This document shows positions 27,739 through 36,486 of a stretch of 64,000 bases of DNA, piece after piece. The stretch covers positions 533,161-597,160 of the forward strand of contig BPJU01000002.1 in the NCBI GenBank assembly GCA_026004775.1. Direction: 5' to 3'. A program made the position numbers and the translations under genes. The notes under the pieces were generated by a model. That model saw only the letters and a program-made list of their open reading frames with translations. It made no database searches and was not told where the DNA came from. Position 1 is the first letter of the stretch, and every line of letters begins with the position of its first letter. This DNA is from Pirellulaceae bacterium. Its GTDB lineage: Bacteria; Planctomycetota; Planctomycetia; Pirellulales; Pirellulaceae.

Positions 27739-28107
27739 ATGGGCAAAGAACTGCGGGTAAGCATCGGGGTCGTGGGGGTGGTGCTTCTGGTGTTTTGTGT
27801 GCTGCTTTACCAGCGGTTGACGCGTCCGGAACCGAAACTGCCGGAAGCGTCCATCCCTTTACCCACAAACACGATTCGCTCCGAACCTCAGCCGCCGGCC
27901 CCCAGTAGTGCTCCCACCATCGTCCGGGAACGTTCGTGGACAGCACTGGATCCAGTCCAGGCAGAAGCCGAGCGTAATCCGAAGCACCCCGATCCGACCG
28001 TGATACCTCCCAGTGACGCCGGGTTACTGCGCCAACCGGACTTACTGCCGGCACCGCCAACACCGCTTACTGATCCGCTTCCCGCGCCTCCTCGGACGAC
28101 GCCCTGA
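27739..28107 (+). CDS. Small single-span membrane protein between rsmH and mraZ
   Basis: 122 residues. The ATG at 27739 has a strong GGGAGGAGG ribosome site. A short basic start precedes one membrane helix (residues 7-24, VSIGVVGVVLLVFCVLLYQRL). The rest is a proline-rich periplasmic tail with no coiled coil. It is 33 bases after rsmH, the position held by ftsL in most bacteria, and its topology is like FtsL, but it lacks the leucine-zipper-like coiled coil. I would not call it FtsL. Possibly a planctomycete-specific envelope protein. Confidence 0.8.
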   Translation: MGKELRVSIGVVGVVLLVFCVLLYQRLTRPEPKLPEASIPLPTNTIRSEPQPPAPSSAPTIVRERSWTALDPVQAEAERNPKHPDPTVIPPSDAGLLRQPDLLPAPPTPLTDPLPAPPRTTP

Positions 28108-28202
28108 CGGACTTCCCTCGGCAGGCGTGCAGGGGGGCGTGTACTGCTAGCGACGTGCGCCAGTCAGTAACCTCCCATTTTTGAAGTTCCCCCAAGATGC
28201 GC

Positions 28203-28256
28203 TTGACTTGTGGGAGAAAGTGGGTATCTTGGGGGGCAGAGTGGTGGGAAGTGGGA
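28203..28256 (+). promoter_or_regulatory. mraZ promoter overlapped by TGGGN repeats (MraZ boxes)
   Basis: A sigma70-like promoter, TTGACT (28203-28208) and TATCTT (28225-28230) with a 16-base spacer, lies 44 bases before mraZ. Five TGGGN-type pentamers occur in the same strand: TGGGA 28211, TGGGT 28221, TGGGG 28230, TGGGA 28245 and TGGGA 28252. The first two are 10 bases apart and the third 9 bases on. MraZ of E. coli binds direct TGGGN repeats spaced 10 bases, so this is likely an autorepression site. The boxes are seen; binding is inferred from the known family rule. Confidence 0.72.
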
Positions 28257-28273
28257 GCCGAAGGAGTCAGCCG

Positions 28274-28804
28274 ATGTTGCTTACCGGCACATATCCGCGG
28301 GTGCTGGACGAGAAGCAACGGCTGGCACTTCCTCGGCCGATCCGCGACGCACTGGGAAATTCCCTGACGGCTTTGTATGCGGCACCGGGCACGGACGGCA
28401 CGGTGTCGCTCTACACAGAAGAGGTTTTCCGACAACTGGCCCAGCATTTCGAGTCGCTACCGCCGACGGCCGAGGAGATCCGCTCTTTTAGTCGGTTGTT
28501 CTACGCCCAGGCACACCGCTTGGAATTGGACCGGCAAGGGCGAGTCCGAATTCCGGCAGAGCTGGCGCGACTGGCCGGGTTGGACCGGGAGTTGGTGTTG
28601 TTAGGGGTTCGCGATCATTTGGAGCTTTGGAACAAGGTTCGTTGGGAGGAGTATTTGGCCGAGCAGCAATCGCGATACGACCAGATTGCCGAGCGTGCCT
28701 TTTCGTACCGGCCGGGCGAAGTGCCGGCAAGTGCGCCTGGTGCGGCGCAGTCGGCTGCTCCGGAATCCAGCCAGGTACGCCGGACCGCTCGCAAACCTCG
28801 TTGA
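28274..28804 (+). CDS. mraZ: Transcriptional regulator MraZ
   Basis: 176 residues from the ATG at 28274, preceded by AAGGAG at 8 bases. Two AbrB/SpoVT-like swapped-hairpin domains: TYPRVLDEKQRLALPRPIRDALG (about 5-27) and HRLELDRQGRVRIPAELARLAGLDRELVLLGVRDHLELW (about 80-118). The last 45 residues are a low-complexity tail not found in the E. coli protein. MraZ forms a ring-shaped oligomer and represses its own promoter through TGGGN repeats; such repeats are directly upstream. The gene order, rsmH before mraZ with mraZ having its own promoter, is the reverse of the usual one. Confidence 0.93.
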   Translation: MLLTGTYPRVLDEKQRLALPRPIRDALGNSLTALYAAPGTDGTVSLYTEEVFRQLAQHFESLPPTAEEIRSFSRLFYAQAHRLELDRQGRVRIPAELARLAGLDRELVLLGVRDHLELWNKVRWEEYLAEQQSRYDQIAERAFSYRPGEVPASAPGAAQSAAPESSQVRRTARKPR

Positions 28805-29060
28805 TCGCCAGCCTGCCGCGTCGACTGAAACGCCACAGCACGTCCGTCGTTCGCCGACACCATGAAAGGCCAGTTAGTGGTGGGGACTACACAACTGGCG
28901 CTATACCCGAGTTCTTCATGGATCAGGGCAAGAGGTCCTGGGGCGAACGGCTGAAGCCGCATGGTTGGGCCAAGCAGCTTCAGGCGCAACGCAACCCGCA
29001 TGGGACGCACGGATGTGTCCCGGGTTGCATCGCCGGACGGCCGGCGCCTATTCTGGCGAC

Positions 29061-29543
29061 ATGGTGCAACGAATCATCTCAGGTGGACAGACCGGAGTGG
29101 ACCGAGCAGCCCTGGACGCCGCCATTGCTTGTGGAATTCCCCATGGCGGGTGGTGTCCCCGCGGCCGGTTGGCCGAAGACGGACGCATTCCCGACCGGTA
29201 TAACTTGCAAGAGACGCCGGGGGCGGCCTACGCCGAGCGAACGCTCAAAAACGTGGTGGAAGCAGATGCCACGTTGATCCTGCACCGTGGCCCCATCAGT
29301 GGTGGAACCTGGCTGACTGTCCAGTTCGCTCACAAACACAAAAAACCGCTATGCGTGGTGTCGCTTGCTGAGCCACCGGCTGCCGGCCAGGTGTTGGCGT
29401 GGTTGCATGAGCATCAAGTTCAAACCTTGAACGTGGCTGGCCCGCGGGAAAGCACCGAGCCTGGAATCTACCAGGATGCCTATCTCTTCTTGCACAGATT
29501 ATTTCAGACTATTTTAGCCAGCAGTCGAAGTTCCTCGGCCTAA
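29061..29543 (+). CDS. YpsA/putative molybdenum-carrier family protein (SLOG-like Rossmann fold)
   Basis: 160 residues from the ATG at 29061. The start MVQRIISGGQTGVDRAALDAA is the glycine-rich nucleotide or ligand loop typical of this family. HGGWCPRGRLAEDGRIPDRYNLQET and RNVVEADATLIL-like strands (here LKNVVEADATLILHRGPISGGTWLT) follow. Members are annotated as putative molybdenum carriers, but sequence-similar proteins in the SLOG superfamily bind nucleotide ligands. The stop codon TAA lies in the left CTAA of the second inverted-repeat element, so the present C-terminus may have been set by that insertion. Confidence 0.85.
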   Translation: MVQRIISGGQTGVDRAALDAAIACGIPHGGWCPRGRLAEDGRIPDRYNLQETPGAAYAERTLKNVVEADATLILHRGPISGGTWLTVQFAHKHKKPLCVVSLAEPPAAGQVLAWLHEHQVQTLNVAGPRESTEPGIYQDAYLFLHRLFQTILASSRSSSA

Positions 29544-29649
29544 GGGGACAGCGCCATTTTGACAAACTGCGCACGACTTGTCCGGCGCAAGCCCGAAATT
29601 GGATCGTGAGCCATCCTGACTATTTCCTAAAATGGCTTCGTCTAACTAA
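29540..29649. repeat. 110-bp inverted-repeat (MITE-like) element, copy 2
   Basis: Same design as the copy at 6211-6319: CTAA, then GGGGACAGCGCCATTTTG, the internal segment with GCGCAAGCCC, TATTTCCTAAAA, a weaker right arm, and CTAA (29646-29649). The right inverted arm has diverged more than in copy 1. It supplies the stop codon of the gene on its left and the last nine codons plus stop of the glycosyltransferase on its right. Confidence 0.8.
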
Positions 29650-30786
29650 GATCTCCCGATAAAGTGCCTCGTACTGGCTTACCATCTTTTCGACGGAAAA
29701 ATATCGGTGCAACCGCAATCGGTTTTGCTCAATCGTACGAGCTCGCAGCGTCTGGTCTTCCACCAGCCGCACCGCTTTTTCCACGAATTCGCCTGTATTG
29801 CCGAACGGCACCGACTGCTGGGCCATTGCCTCACCTAACAGCTCTGCAACTCCGTGTACCTGGCTGACCAACACCGGGCACCCCACCGCCATCGCTTCCA
29901 AAACGACGCGTGGCATGCCTTCCCATCGAGATGGCAGGAGCAGCAGGTCGGCACAGCGCATCCACCGCCAGGCATCCGGCTGCCAGCCAAGCAGTTCCAC
30001 CCGGGATCGGACACCAGCCGGCAAGCGGCTCTCGAATTGTCCCTTCCATGGACCGTCGCCCACAACCAGTAAACGGTGTTTTGGCAATCGGGCCAGCAAC
30101 GGTTCTACCGATTCGGCCAGCCAATCAAGGCCTTTTTGGGGATCGAGGCGTCCGACGAACAACAGGTACGGTACGTAAGGTTTGCCCGGTGGTGCGAGGT
30201 CGCCGGCCGACACGGGGGCGAAAGCTTCTGCGGCGACCGCATTGGGGATGACACGGAGCAGTTTTTCGGGAACGCGTACCCGGTTTCTTACGAACTCCTG
30301 AACATCGTGGCTGACGCAGATGATGGCCGATGTGCGGCGTGCCAGCAAACGCTCCCATCTATGACGAACACGTCGTGGGTCCGCCACACGAATACCCCAC
30401 ACGACCGGACATGGGGCTGCCAGGGCCGTCAATACGTTAGCGTGGAACAAGAACGACTGCACAAGATCGACACGCTCGCACATTAGATGCCGTCGCAAGG
30501 CCCAAGCCGCGCCGGGTAACCGCCACCAGCCGCGCAATCCCAGAAAAAAAACCGGTATCCGCGCTGCCGCTAAACTTTCCGTCAGGCAGGTGCGCTTCGG
30601 TGGAGGAGCCAGGCTGATGACTAGCGGGTCGAACTGCCGGCGGTCCAATCGCAAGGCCAACTCGGTCAAACAGCGTTCCGCCCCCCCCGGCTCCAGTTCT
30701 GTCGTAACGAGCGCCAACCGCCAGCGGTGGCCTGGCGAAGTAGTCTCGCCGGCGTCCTCAGAAGCACTGTCACCCTTTGCAGCCAT
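29620..30786 (-). CDS. Glycosyltransferase (GT4 family, GT-B fold)
   Basis: 388 residues. N-terminal domain: LALVTTELEPGGAERCLTELALRL, the classic start of GT4 enzymes. C-terminal domain: YLLFVGRLDPQKGLDWLAESV, LLVVGDGPWKGQFE, VELLGWQPDAWRWMRCADLLLLPSRWEGMPRVVLEAMAVGCPVL, holding the two conserved Glu of the EX7E motif. It would transfer a sugar from a nucleotide donor to a glycan or lipid acceptor. The final residues LVRRSHFRK are encoded inside the 110-bp repeat, so the original C-terminus was probably different. Confidence 0.92.
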   Translation of the reverse strand: MAAKGDSASEDAGETTSPGHRWRLALVTTELEPGGAERCLTELALRLDRRQFDPLVISLAPPPKRTCLTESLAAARIPVFFLGLRGWWRLPGAAWALRRHLMCERVDLVQSFLFHANVLTALAAPCPVVWGIRVADPRRVRHRWERLLARRTSAIICVSHDVQEFVRNRVRVPEKLLRVIPNAVAAEAFAPVSAGDLAPPGKPYVPYLLFVGRLDPQKGLDWLAESVEPLLARLPKHRLLVVGDGPWKGQFESRLPAGVRSRVELLGWQPDAWRWMRCADLLLLPSRWEGMPRVVLEAMAVGCPVLVSQVHGVAELLGEAMAQQSVPFGNTGEFVEKAVRLVEDQTLRARTIEQNRLRLHRYFSVEKMVSQYEALYREILVRRSHFRK

Positions 30787-31101
30787 GGCAGCAAGAATCT
30801 CGTTCGGCGTGACCGTCTAATATGGGATTGCCCGTTGGTGCATCCGTTCCACAAATATGTCTGCAAAAAACTCGTCCGGAACGACCATCTAGAGTATTAT
30901 GGGGCGGGCGGCGGGACGCTGCCACGAGGCAACACCACTCAGGATTCCGAATGAAGCTGGTGCCGTGCGGCCCACTGGGCCGAGGCGGCCGGCGCGGCAC
31001 AGCCGAACCATGGCGGATCCTGCCACGCCGGTGCCGGCGATGTGGTAAAAAAGAGATCCAGCGGCAAGAACGAAGCGGAACATTTTTGCAGGAGTCTCTC
31101 C
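30787..31101. other. Divergent intergenic region
   Basis: About 315 bases between the glycosyltransferase (minus) and DUF1080 (plus) starts. No gene or RNA recognised; it should hold both promoters. Confidence 0.45.
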
Positions 31102-31857
31102 ATGACCAGGTTGCGTTACTGGGCCGATGGTGCGCGGCATACGCCGGTGGCCGTGTCGCTCTTCTTGTTGTTCACCGTTTTTCCCTGGGGTGTGGCCCTT
31201 CCTGAAGAAGTCAACACACCACGCGCTTACATCGACGGAACGGAACCCGGATGGCAGCTCTTGGGCCAAGAGGACTTTGTCAACGTCAACTGCGATCAAA
31301 ACACGTGGAAGTGGCAAGACGGCGTGCTCTTTTGCACCGGTAGGCCGGTGGGAGTGTTACGGAGCAAGGAGCTGTACACGAATTTCGAATTGATAGTCGA
31401 GTGGCGGCATCTGCAGCCGGCCGGCAACTCCGGCGTGTTTATTTGGACTCCGCCCGAATCGCTGGCCGAGCTGGCACCGAACAAACTGCCCAGCGGTATT
31501 GAAGTACAGATTTTGGACCATGCCTTTGCTGAACAATACGAGCAACGCACCGGCCGAAAGGCCGATTGGTTTACCACTCACGGGGACGTGTTCGCCGTGG
31601 GCAGCTCGAAAATGACTCCCTTCCCACCTACCTCACCCAACGGAAGCCGCAGCTTCCCTCGCAAGCAACTGTCCCGAGGGGTGAACCAGTGGAACCATTA
31701 CTATATCCGGGCGATCAATGGCGAGGTTCGCTTGTGGGTCAATGGCCAGGAAGTTTCTGGGGGAACGGGGTGTCAGCCCAGTACGGGGCATGTGTGCCTG
31801 GAATCCGAGGGGGCTCCGATCGAGTTCCGAAATATCCGTGTGCGGCGGCTTCCCTAA
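31102..31857 (+). CDS. Secreted DUF1080 (3-keto-disaccharide hydrolase-like) protein
   Basis: 251 residues. The ATG at 31102 follows AGGAG; the frame upstream to 31042 is not needed. It has a Sec signal (VAVSLFLLFTVFPWGVALP). One concanavalin-like beta-sandwich domain follows: GWQLLGQEDFVNVN, WKWQDGVLFCTGRPVGVLRSKELYTNFELIVEWR, GNSGVFIWTP, LPSGIEVQILDH, and the end HVCLESEGAPIEFRNIRVRRL. DUF1080 is one of the most expanded families in planctomycetes, and some members hydrolyse 3-keto-glycosides. It converges with the sulfatase gene, so the two may serve sulfated-glycan use. Confidence 0.92.
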   Translation: MTRLRYWADGARHTPVAVSLFLLFTVFPWGVALPEEVNTPRAYIDGTEPGWQLLGQEDFVNVNCDQNTWKWQDGVLFCTGRPVGVLRSKELYTNFELIVEWRHLQPAGNSGVFIWTPPESLAELAPNKLPSGIEVQILDHAFAEQYEQRTGRKADWFTTHGDVFAVGSSKMTPFPPTSPNGSRSFPRKQLSRGVNQWNHYYIRAINGEVRLWVNGQEVSGGTGCQPSTGHVCLESEGAPIEFRNIRVRRLP

Positions 31858-31898
31858 ATCCAGGCATTCTCCGTCGGCTTCCGAGCCACTACCGGGTG

Positions 31899-33413
31899 TC
31901 ACGGATGACCCAACGGTGGTTTACCTTGGCGTATGAGCCATTCATCGTAGCCTTTGGCCTGACGAGGTCCGACATAGCGATAGGTATCGAACACGGCTGC
32001 ATTACCCAGTACCCGCGGGTCCTGCTCTTGGCGCAATAGTGTTTCCATCTGCTCCAGGAGTTGTTGGCGGACTTCCTTCCATTTCGGATCGTCGGCCAGA
32101 TTCACCACACATTCCGGATCTTCCGACACACGGTACAACTCGAATTCGGGCCGCTTGCCGAATGCCATCTCATAGTAGCGGTCTTGGCGCTCGATCAGCA
32201 GCGTCTTGGTCGGTCCATCGTCGCAGTTGCCGTAACCGGTTTCGGGATTGCCTGCCGGCCATCGTTCGGGGTGGTAGTTGTGCACCAGCAGAAACTCCGG
32301 AGTACGGATTGCCCGCACCGGGTAGCCCCAATCATACGGGCGGCCCAGGTCGTGACGTTCTTTACCGACCAGCATCACCTTTCGCTGCGGATCGATCCAG
32401 CCGGAGCGTTCCGGCACCAGCAGCGGCATCAGGCTGTTACCGGTCATCTGCGGGTGTATCGGCAAACCGGCTGCTTCCAGGAAGGTCGGCGCTAAGTCCC
32501 GCACGTTGACAAAATCGTCGATGACCCGGCCCGGACGAATCCGCTCGCCCCAGCGGATCGCCATCGGCAAATGGAAGCCGTCTTCATAGATCTGGCCTTT
32601 TACGCGTGGAAAGGGCATGCCGTGATCGGAAGTAATAATCACGATCGTCCGGTCCAGCTCACCGAATTCTTCCAGTACCTGCAGCGCCTTGCCGAACTGT
32701 GCATCGGCCCATTCGACCTCCACGGCATAGTCCAAAAGGTCGCGTCGTACCACGTCGTCGTCCGGCAGATAAGCTGGCACCTCTACGTCCGCCGGTTTTT
32801 TTCCGGAACGAATGCCGCAGTCCCGGTCGTACGCTCGATGGGGCTCGAAACTCCCCAGCCAGAAACAGAACGGTTTGTCTTTCGGTTTCTGCTTCAGGAA
32901 CTCAGCAAAATTGGCAGCATAGTCGTTGTTGGAGATGCCGGGGCGGGGAGGCTGGAGTTTATGTCGCTGGAAGGCGGGGCCGGCTGGATTCCGGGAAAAG
33001 CCGCCCGCCTCAAAATCGCCTGGCCCCCATCCCTTGCCCGTAAATCCGACAAAATAGCCGGCCGCTTCCAGCAGGTCCGGATAGACCGCAAACTTGGCCG
33101 GGAATATCCCGTAATGGCAGCTTGCCTCCTCCAATTGCCAGGTGTTGCGACCTGTCAGAATCGATGCGCGGCACGGGCTGCACTTCGGGTTGGAGGTAAA
33201 GCAATTGCGCACCAGAAGTCCTTCGCGGGCGACTCGATCGAACGTCGGAGTGCGGATCCAGGTGCAGCCGTAAACCCCTGCGTGGTTCCAGTTCCAGTCG
33301 TCGGCGATCATCAACAGAATGTTGGGCCGCGTGTCCGCTCGCGGCTGGGCCGCGGCGCTGGTCGAAACACCAATCGCCAGGCAAACCGTCAAACCCACGA
33401 ATAGTCGATTCAC
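31899..33413 (-). CDS. Secreted sulfatase (formylglycine type)
   Basis: 504 residues from the GTG at 33413, which has AAGGGGGG just upstream; the frame extends to 33494 without a good start. A Sec signal covers about residues 1-22. PNILLMIADDWNWNHAG gives the metal-binding Asp pair (38, 39). CSPCRASILTGR at 78-89 is the sulfatase signature, whose first Cys is converted to formylglycine. ITSDHGMPFPRVKGQIYEDGFHLPM is the second metal region. It cleaves a sulfate ester, probably of a marine or host polysaccharide, outside the cytoplasm. An anaerobic or aerobic maturase must be encoded elsewhere. Confidence 0.94.
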   Translation of the reverse strand: MNRLFVGLTVCLAIGVSTSAAAQPRADTRPNILLMIADDWNWNHAGVYGCTWIRTPTFDRVAREGLLVRNCFTSNPKCSPCRASILTGRNTWQLEEASCHYGIFPAKFAVYPDLLEAAGYFVGFTGKGWGPGDFEAGGFSRNPAGPAFQRHKLQPPRPGISNNDYAANFAEFLKQKPKDKPFCFWLGSFEPHRAYDRDCGIRSGKKPADVEVPAYLPDDDVVRRDLLDYAVEVEWADAQFGKALQVLEEFGELDRTIVIITSDHGMPFPRVKGQIYEDGFHLPMAIRWGERIRPGRVIDDFVNVRDLAPTFLEAAGLPIHPQMTGNSLMPLLVPERSGWIDPQRKVMLVGKERHDLGRPYDWGYPVRAIRTPEFLLVHNYHPERWPAGNPETGYGNCDDGPTKTLLIERQDRYYEMAFGKRPEFELYRVSEDPECVVNLADDPKWKEVRQQLLEQMETLLRQEQDPRVLGNAAVFDTYRYVGPRQAKGYDEWLIRQGKPPLGHP

Positions 33414-33497
33414 GCAGTTACCCCCCTTTGCGGTTGCTTGAAAAACAGTGTAGGAATACGTCCAGCAGAACCGTTGAACAATTCTTCCGGCCAATAG

Positions 33498-34229
33498 TCA
33501 AGTATCGTTGTCGTGGGCAACCTTCACCTGGAGAGCGCTAAGCATATTCGTGATGGCCTCTTCTTTTTTCGTAATGAACGGTACGTTCTCCAATATGATA
33601 GGCCGCTGCTCTCCACTGGGGCGCAATACCAGTCGACCAGCCCCCAGCAACATATATTCGAACACGTCGTTGATCTCTTTGGTGACGCGCAAGTTTGGTG
33701 CCGGAAACCGTTCTAGGTCGGCCATGATGCCATGATGGTGTAATAGTTCGTTGGGACGCACTTCCCAGTAGTCAAACTGCACGCTACACCAGACAAAAAT
33801 GTATACCAAGGTCATGATGGCGACGAACGTCCCGTAAAAGGCGGCGTTTGCCATTGGCCGGATCATCGCCAGATAATGTCCGACGGCTGGCAGCAAGTCA
33901 GGATAGTAGGTTGACAGCAGGATCAGCCCCAGAACGATTGCCACTACCACAAAAAGCAAAGTGAGCCATGCCGTGCGAGGAAAGTCGAACGACAAGACTA
34001 CCAGGTTGGTTCCCAGAACGGCCAGAAAAATCCAGGAGCCGATCACCGCCGACTTATTCTGTGGATCGAGCGGCTGGTCGCCAATGCTTATGGCCATCCA
34101 GATGCTTAGTATCAAGCCAGCTATATAACTGGGGTAGAGAAATACTACTTTCGGATAGCTGATCAAGATGATACGGTTTTCGTCCCGTGCTCGGTTGCGT
34201 TTTGCGGATTTTCCGGCGTCTGTTGCCAT
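33498..34229 (-). CDS. Conserved hypothetical four-span membrane protein
   Basis: 243 residues. A basic start precedes four membrane segments (about 28-50, 62-80, 86-108 and 128-150). A soluble C-terminal part follows ([46 protein letters not shown], then a beta-rich stretch) that resembles a PH-like/bPH domain. I recognise the pattern from planctomycete genomes but know no function. It lies 84 bases upstream of the sulfatase gene on the same strand and could be cotranscribed with it. Confidence 0.75.
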   Translation of the reverse strand: MATDAGKSAKRNRARDENRIILISYPKVVFLYPSYIAGLILSIWMAISIGDQPLDPQNKSAVIGSWIFLAVLGTNLVVLSFDFPRTAWLTLLFVVVAIVLGLILLSTYYPDLLPAVGHYLAMIRPMANAAFYGTFVAIMTLVYIFVWCSVQFDYWEVRPNELLHHHGIMADLERFPAPNLRVTKEINDVFEYMLLGAGRLVLRPSGEQRPIILENVPFITKKEEAITNMLSALQVKVAHDNDT

Positions 34230-34417
34230 TGCGAAAACTCCTCATCCGGCGACAAGACATGGAGCCCGGCGCTTGCCGGCAAGCCTATATCAACACCCGT
34301 ATTGTGACGCGTACCACAGGCCATGGCAATCCGGCTGAGGTGGTGGCTGCCCGGGTTGGCCGACCACGAGGCATGTCGGCGGCTCGAGCCGGCGCCGCGG
34401 GCGGCGCTTTCTACCGG

Positions 34418-35737
34418 CTATTCATGACGCAATGCGCGGATCGGATCCAGACGGGCAGCACGATGCGCCGGGTACCAGCCTCCGAGAATACTGACAAGTG
34501 CCGCGTAGCCCAGTCCAAACAGCGGCAGCCACCAAGGAAAGCGAAAAATCCCCAGCGGCGCCGGGGCCGAGCGCGCGTGCAGATACCAGTCCAGGCCCAA
34601 TTGCATCAGCCAGCAGGTTCCGGCAGCCAGCACCGTGCCGGCACAACCGCCGGCCAGCCCCAATAACACCGCTTCAAAAAGGAACATCACATAAATATCG
34701 CGATCCGAAGCCCCCATCGCCTTGTACAGACCGATTTCGCGATAGCGTTCCATCACCGACATCAAGAACGTGTTCAGAATGCCCAGGCCTGCCACCACCA
34801 AGGCCACCGTACCGATAGCGGCCAACACCAGGTCGATTACGATAAACAGCGAACGCGTTTCTTCAAGCCGGTCGAGCATCGAGCGCGTCCGATAGCCCAT
34901 CGCGCCGATCGCCCTTTCGACCGGTTCTACGTCCGACAACCGTTCCACGCGGACGATCACCTGGCTGTAGCCGGATACGGAGAGGGCTCGCGAAGAACGC
35001 AGGCGTCTCAGCCCGGTCTCTAGCGCCGCCCCCGGCAACTGCCGCATCAGGTCCAGCGGCACCAGCGCGAGGTTGCCGGCCCATGGGCCTACTAGCCCCG
35101 GTGGACGAAAAACGCCGACGATGCGCAAGTCCAACGTCTGGCTGGCCAGCGAAAAGGTCTGCTCGCCCACTTCCGTCAAACCTTCGGCCGTCAGACGCAC
35201 GTCGCGCGCCACGGCTGTTTCCGGAGGATCAAACCCCAATTGGGCGGCAACCGAAGGGGTGATCACCACTTCGGGGGTTTCCGGATGAATGGAAAAGAAA
35301 CTGCCGGCGAGCATCGAATCGGCCAGGGGTCCGAGCCAGGCCGTTTCTCGCGGCACACCCACCGCCGTGCAGGTAGCTGTCTTGCCGCTGGCGTGCAGTT
35401 TCACTTGCGACATCCGCAGATCGGGGTAGGCTGCCTTCACCCCCGGAAGCGATTCGAAACGCTTCACAGCCGCGTCGTCCAGCACAGCGAGTTGCTGTGG
35501 GGACGGCCCCGGCTCCCGCGCTGGGCCCACATCACCGGGGCGCACCTCGATCGTGGTTAGCAATCCCAGTTGTCGCAAGGGCCGCTCGATCTCTTCCTGC
35601 AAACCGATCGCCACCGCCAGCATCGTCACCAGGGCAGCTTGAGCGATGGCCACCCCCAGCGTCGTCAGCGCCGTGCGCCAGCCACCCTGTCGCAAATTGC
35701 GAGCGGCATGCAGAAACATCTGCCACAAGCGTTTCAC
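34418..35737 (-). CDS. ABC transporter permease (MacB/LolC-like, FtsX domain)
   Basis: 439 residues. Four membrane segments in the MacB arrangement: one near the start (TALTTLGVAIAQAALVTMLAVAIG), then a large periplasmic domain of about 240 residues, then three helices (VLAAIGTVALVVAGLGILNTFLMSV, EAVLLGLAGGCAGTVLAAGTC, PLFGLGYAALVSILGGWYPA). The FtsX motif MERYREIGLYKAMGASDRDI marks the coupling helix to the ATPase. It forms a dimeric exporter with the ATPase encoded 5 bases upstream. No adaptor or outer-membrane gene is adjacent, so the cargo is unknown. Confidence 0.93.
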   Translation of the reverse strand: MKRLWQMFLHAARNLRQGGWRTALTTLGVAIAQAALVTMLAVAIGLQEEIERPLRQLGLLTTIEVRPGDVGPAREPGPSPQQLAVLDDAAVKRFESLPGVKAAYPDLRMSQVKLHASGKTATCTAVGVPRETAWLGPLADSMLAGSFFSIHPETPEVVITPSVAAQLGFDPPETAVARDVRLTAEGLTEVGEQTFSLASQTLDLRIVGVFRPPGLVGPWAGNLALVPLDLMRQLPGAALETGLRRLRSSRALSVSGYSQVIVRVERLSDVEPVERAIGAMGYRTRSMLDRLEETRSLFIVIDLVLAAIGTVALVVAGLGILNTFLMSVMERYREIGLYKAMGASDRDIYVMFLFEAVLLGLAGGCAGTVLAAGTCWLMQLGLDWYLHARSAPAPLGIFRFPWWLPLFGLGYAALVSILGGWYPAHRAARLDPIRALRHE

Positions 35738-35742
35738 GCGCT

Positions 35743-36462
35743 TTAGGCCTCCGGTACTACTTGTCCATCGCGCAAGCGGATTGCCCTGTCGGCAAAGGGA
35801 CGAACCAACGCTTCATCATGCGTTACCATGATCACCGTCATTGGCAACTGACGGCGCAGGTTTTGTAGCAGTTCCAGCAAGGCTGTGGCGTTCGTTCGGT
35901 CGAGGCTGGCCGTCGGTTCGTCCGCCAGCAACAGCGGCGGCTGATGGACGATGGCACGAGCCAGCGCCACGCGCTGCTGCTCTCCGGCACTCAACTGGCT
36001 GGGACGATGCTCGAGCCGATGCCCCAGTCCCACCCATTCCAGCACCTGGCTGGCACGCTGGCGTGCCTGGCGGCCGTAGACGCCGCGAAACAACAGTCCG
36101 ACTTCCACGTTTTGGCGGGCCGTGAGGTGCGGCAACAAATAAAACGACTGGAAGACAAAACCGACCATCGCCCGCCGGTAGTGCGATCGGCCTCGTGTGT
36201 CTAGTGCCTCCAATTGGTAGCGGCCGCAGCGGATCGAGCCGGCATTGGGCCGATCCAGCCCGCCCACCAGGTGCAGCAGGGTCGACTTGCCCGAACCGCT
36301 CACTCCCAGCACCACCACGAACTCGCCGGCTGCTACCTCCAGCGACACGCCTCGCAGGGCCGGCACTTCGGTCGAACCCATACGGTAGGTGCGCACGACG
36401 TTGCGCAGCTCCACGTAAGGCGTGTCTCCGTCGGGCAACCTGTTAGGGACCGATTCATCCAT
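35743..36462 (-). CDS. ABC transporter ATP-binding protein (LolD/MacB-like)
   Basis: 239 residues. Walker A GVSGSGKST (53-61), Q-loop FVFQSFYLLPHLTARQNVE, signature LSAGEQQRVALARA (Ala replaces the second Gly of LSGGQ), Walker B LLLADEPTASLD and H-switch VTHDEAL. It powers the permease encoded just downstream. Both belong to the mechanotransmission class that moves lipoproteins, peptides or drugs at the outer face of the membrane. Confidence 0.95.
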   Translation of the reverse strand: MDESVPNRLPDGDTPYVELRNVVRTYRMGSTEVPALRGVSLEVAAGEFVVVLGVSGSGKSTLLHLVGGLDRPNAGSIRCGRYQLEALDTRGRSHYRRAMVGFVFQSFYLLPHLTARQNVEVGLLFRGVYGRQARQRASQVLEWVGLGHRLEHRPSQLSAGEQQRVALARAIVHQPPLLLADEPTASLDRTNATALLELLQNLRRQLPMTVIMVTHDEALVRPFADRAIRLRDGQVVPEA

Positions 36463-36486
36463 AGATGGCTCTTTGGGCCAACCCTG

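Noticed and set aside
27739..28107. Naming the small membrane protein FtsL
   Set aside because: Position fits, but the coiled-coil/leucine pattern is absent.
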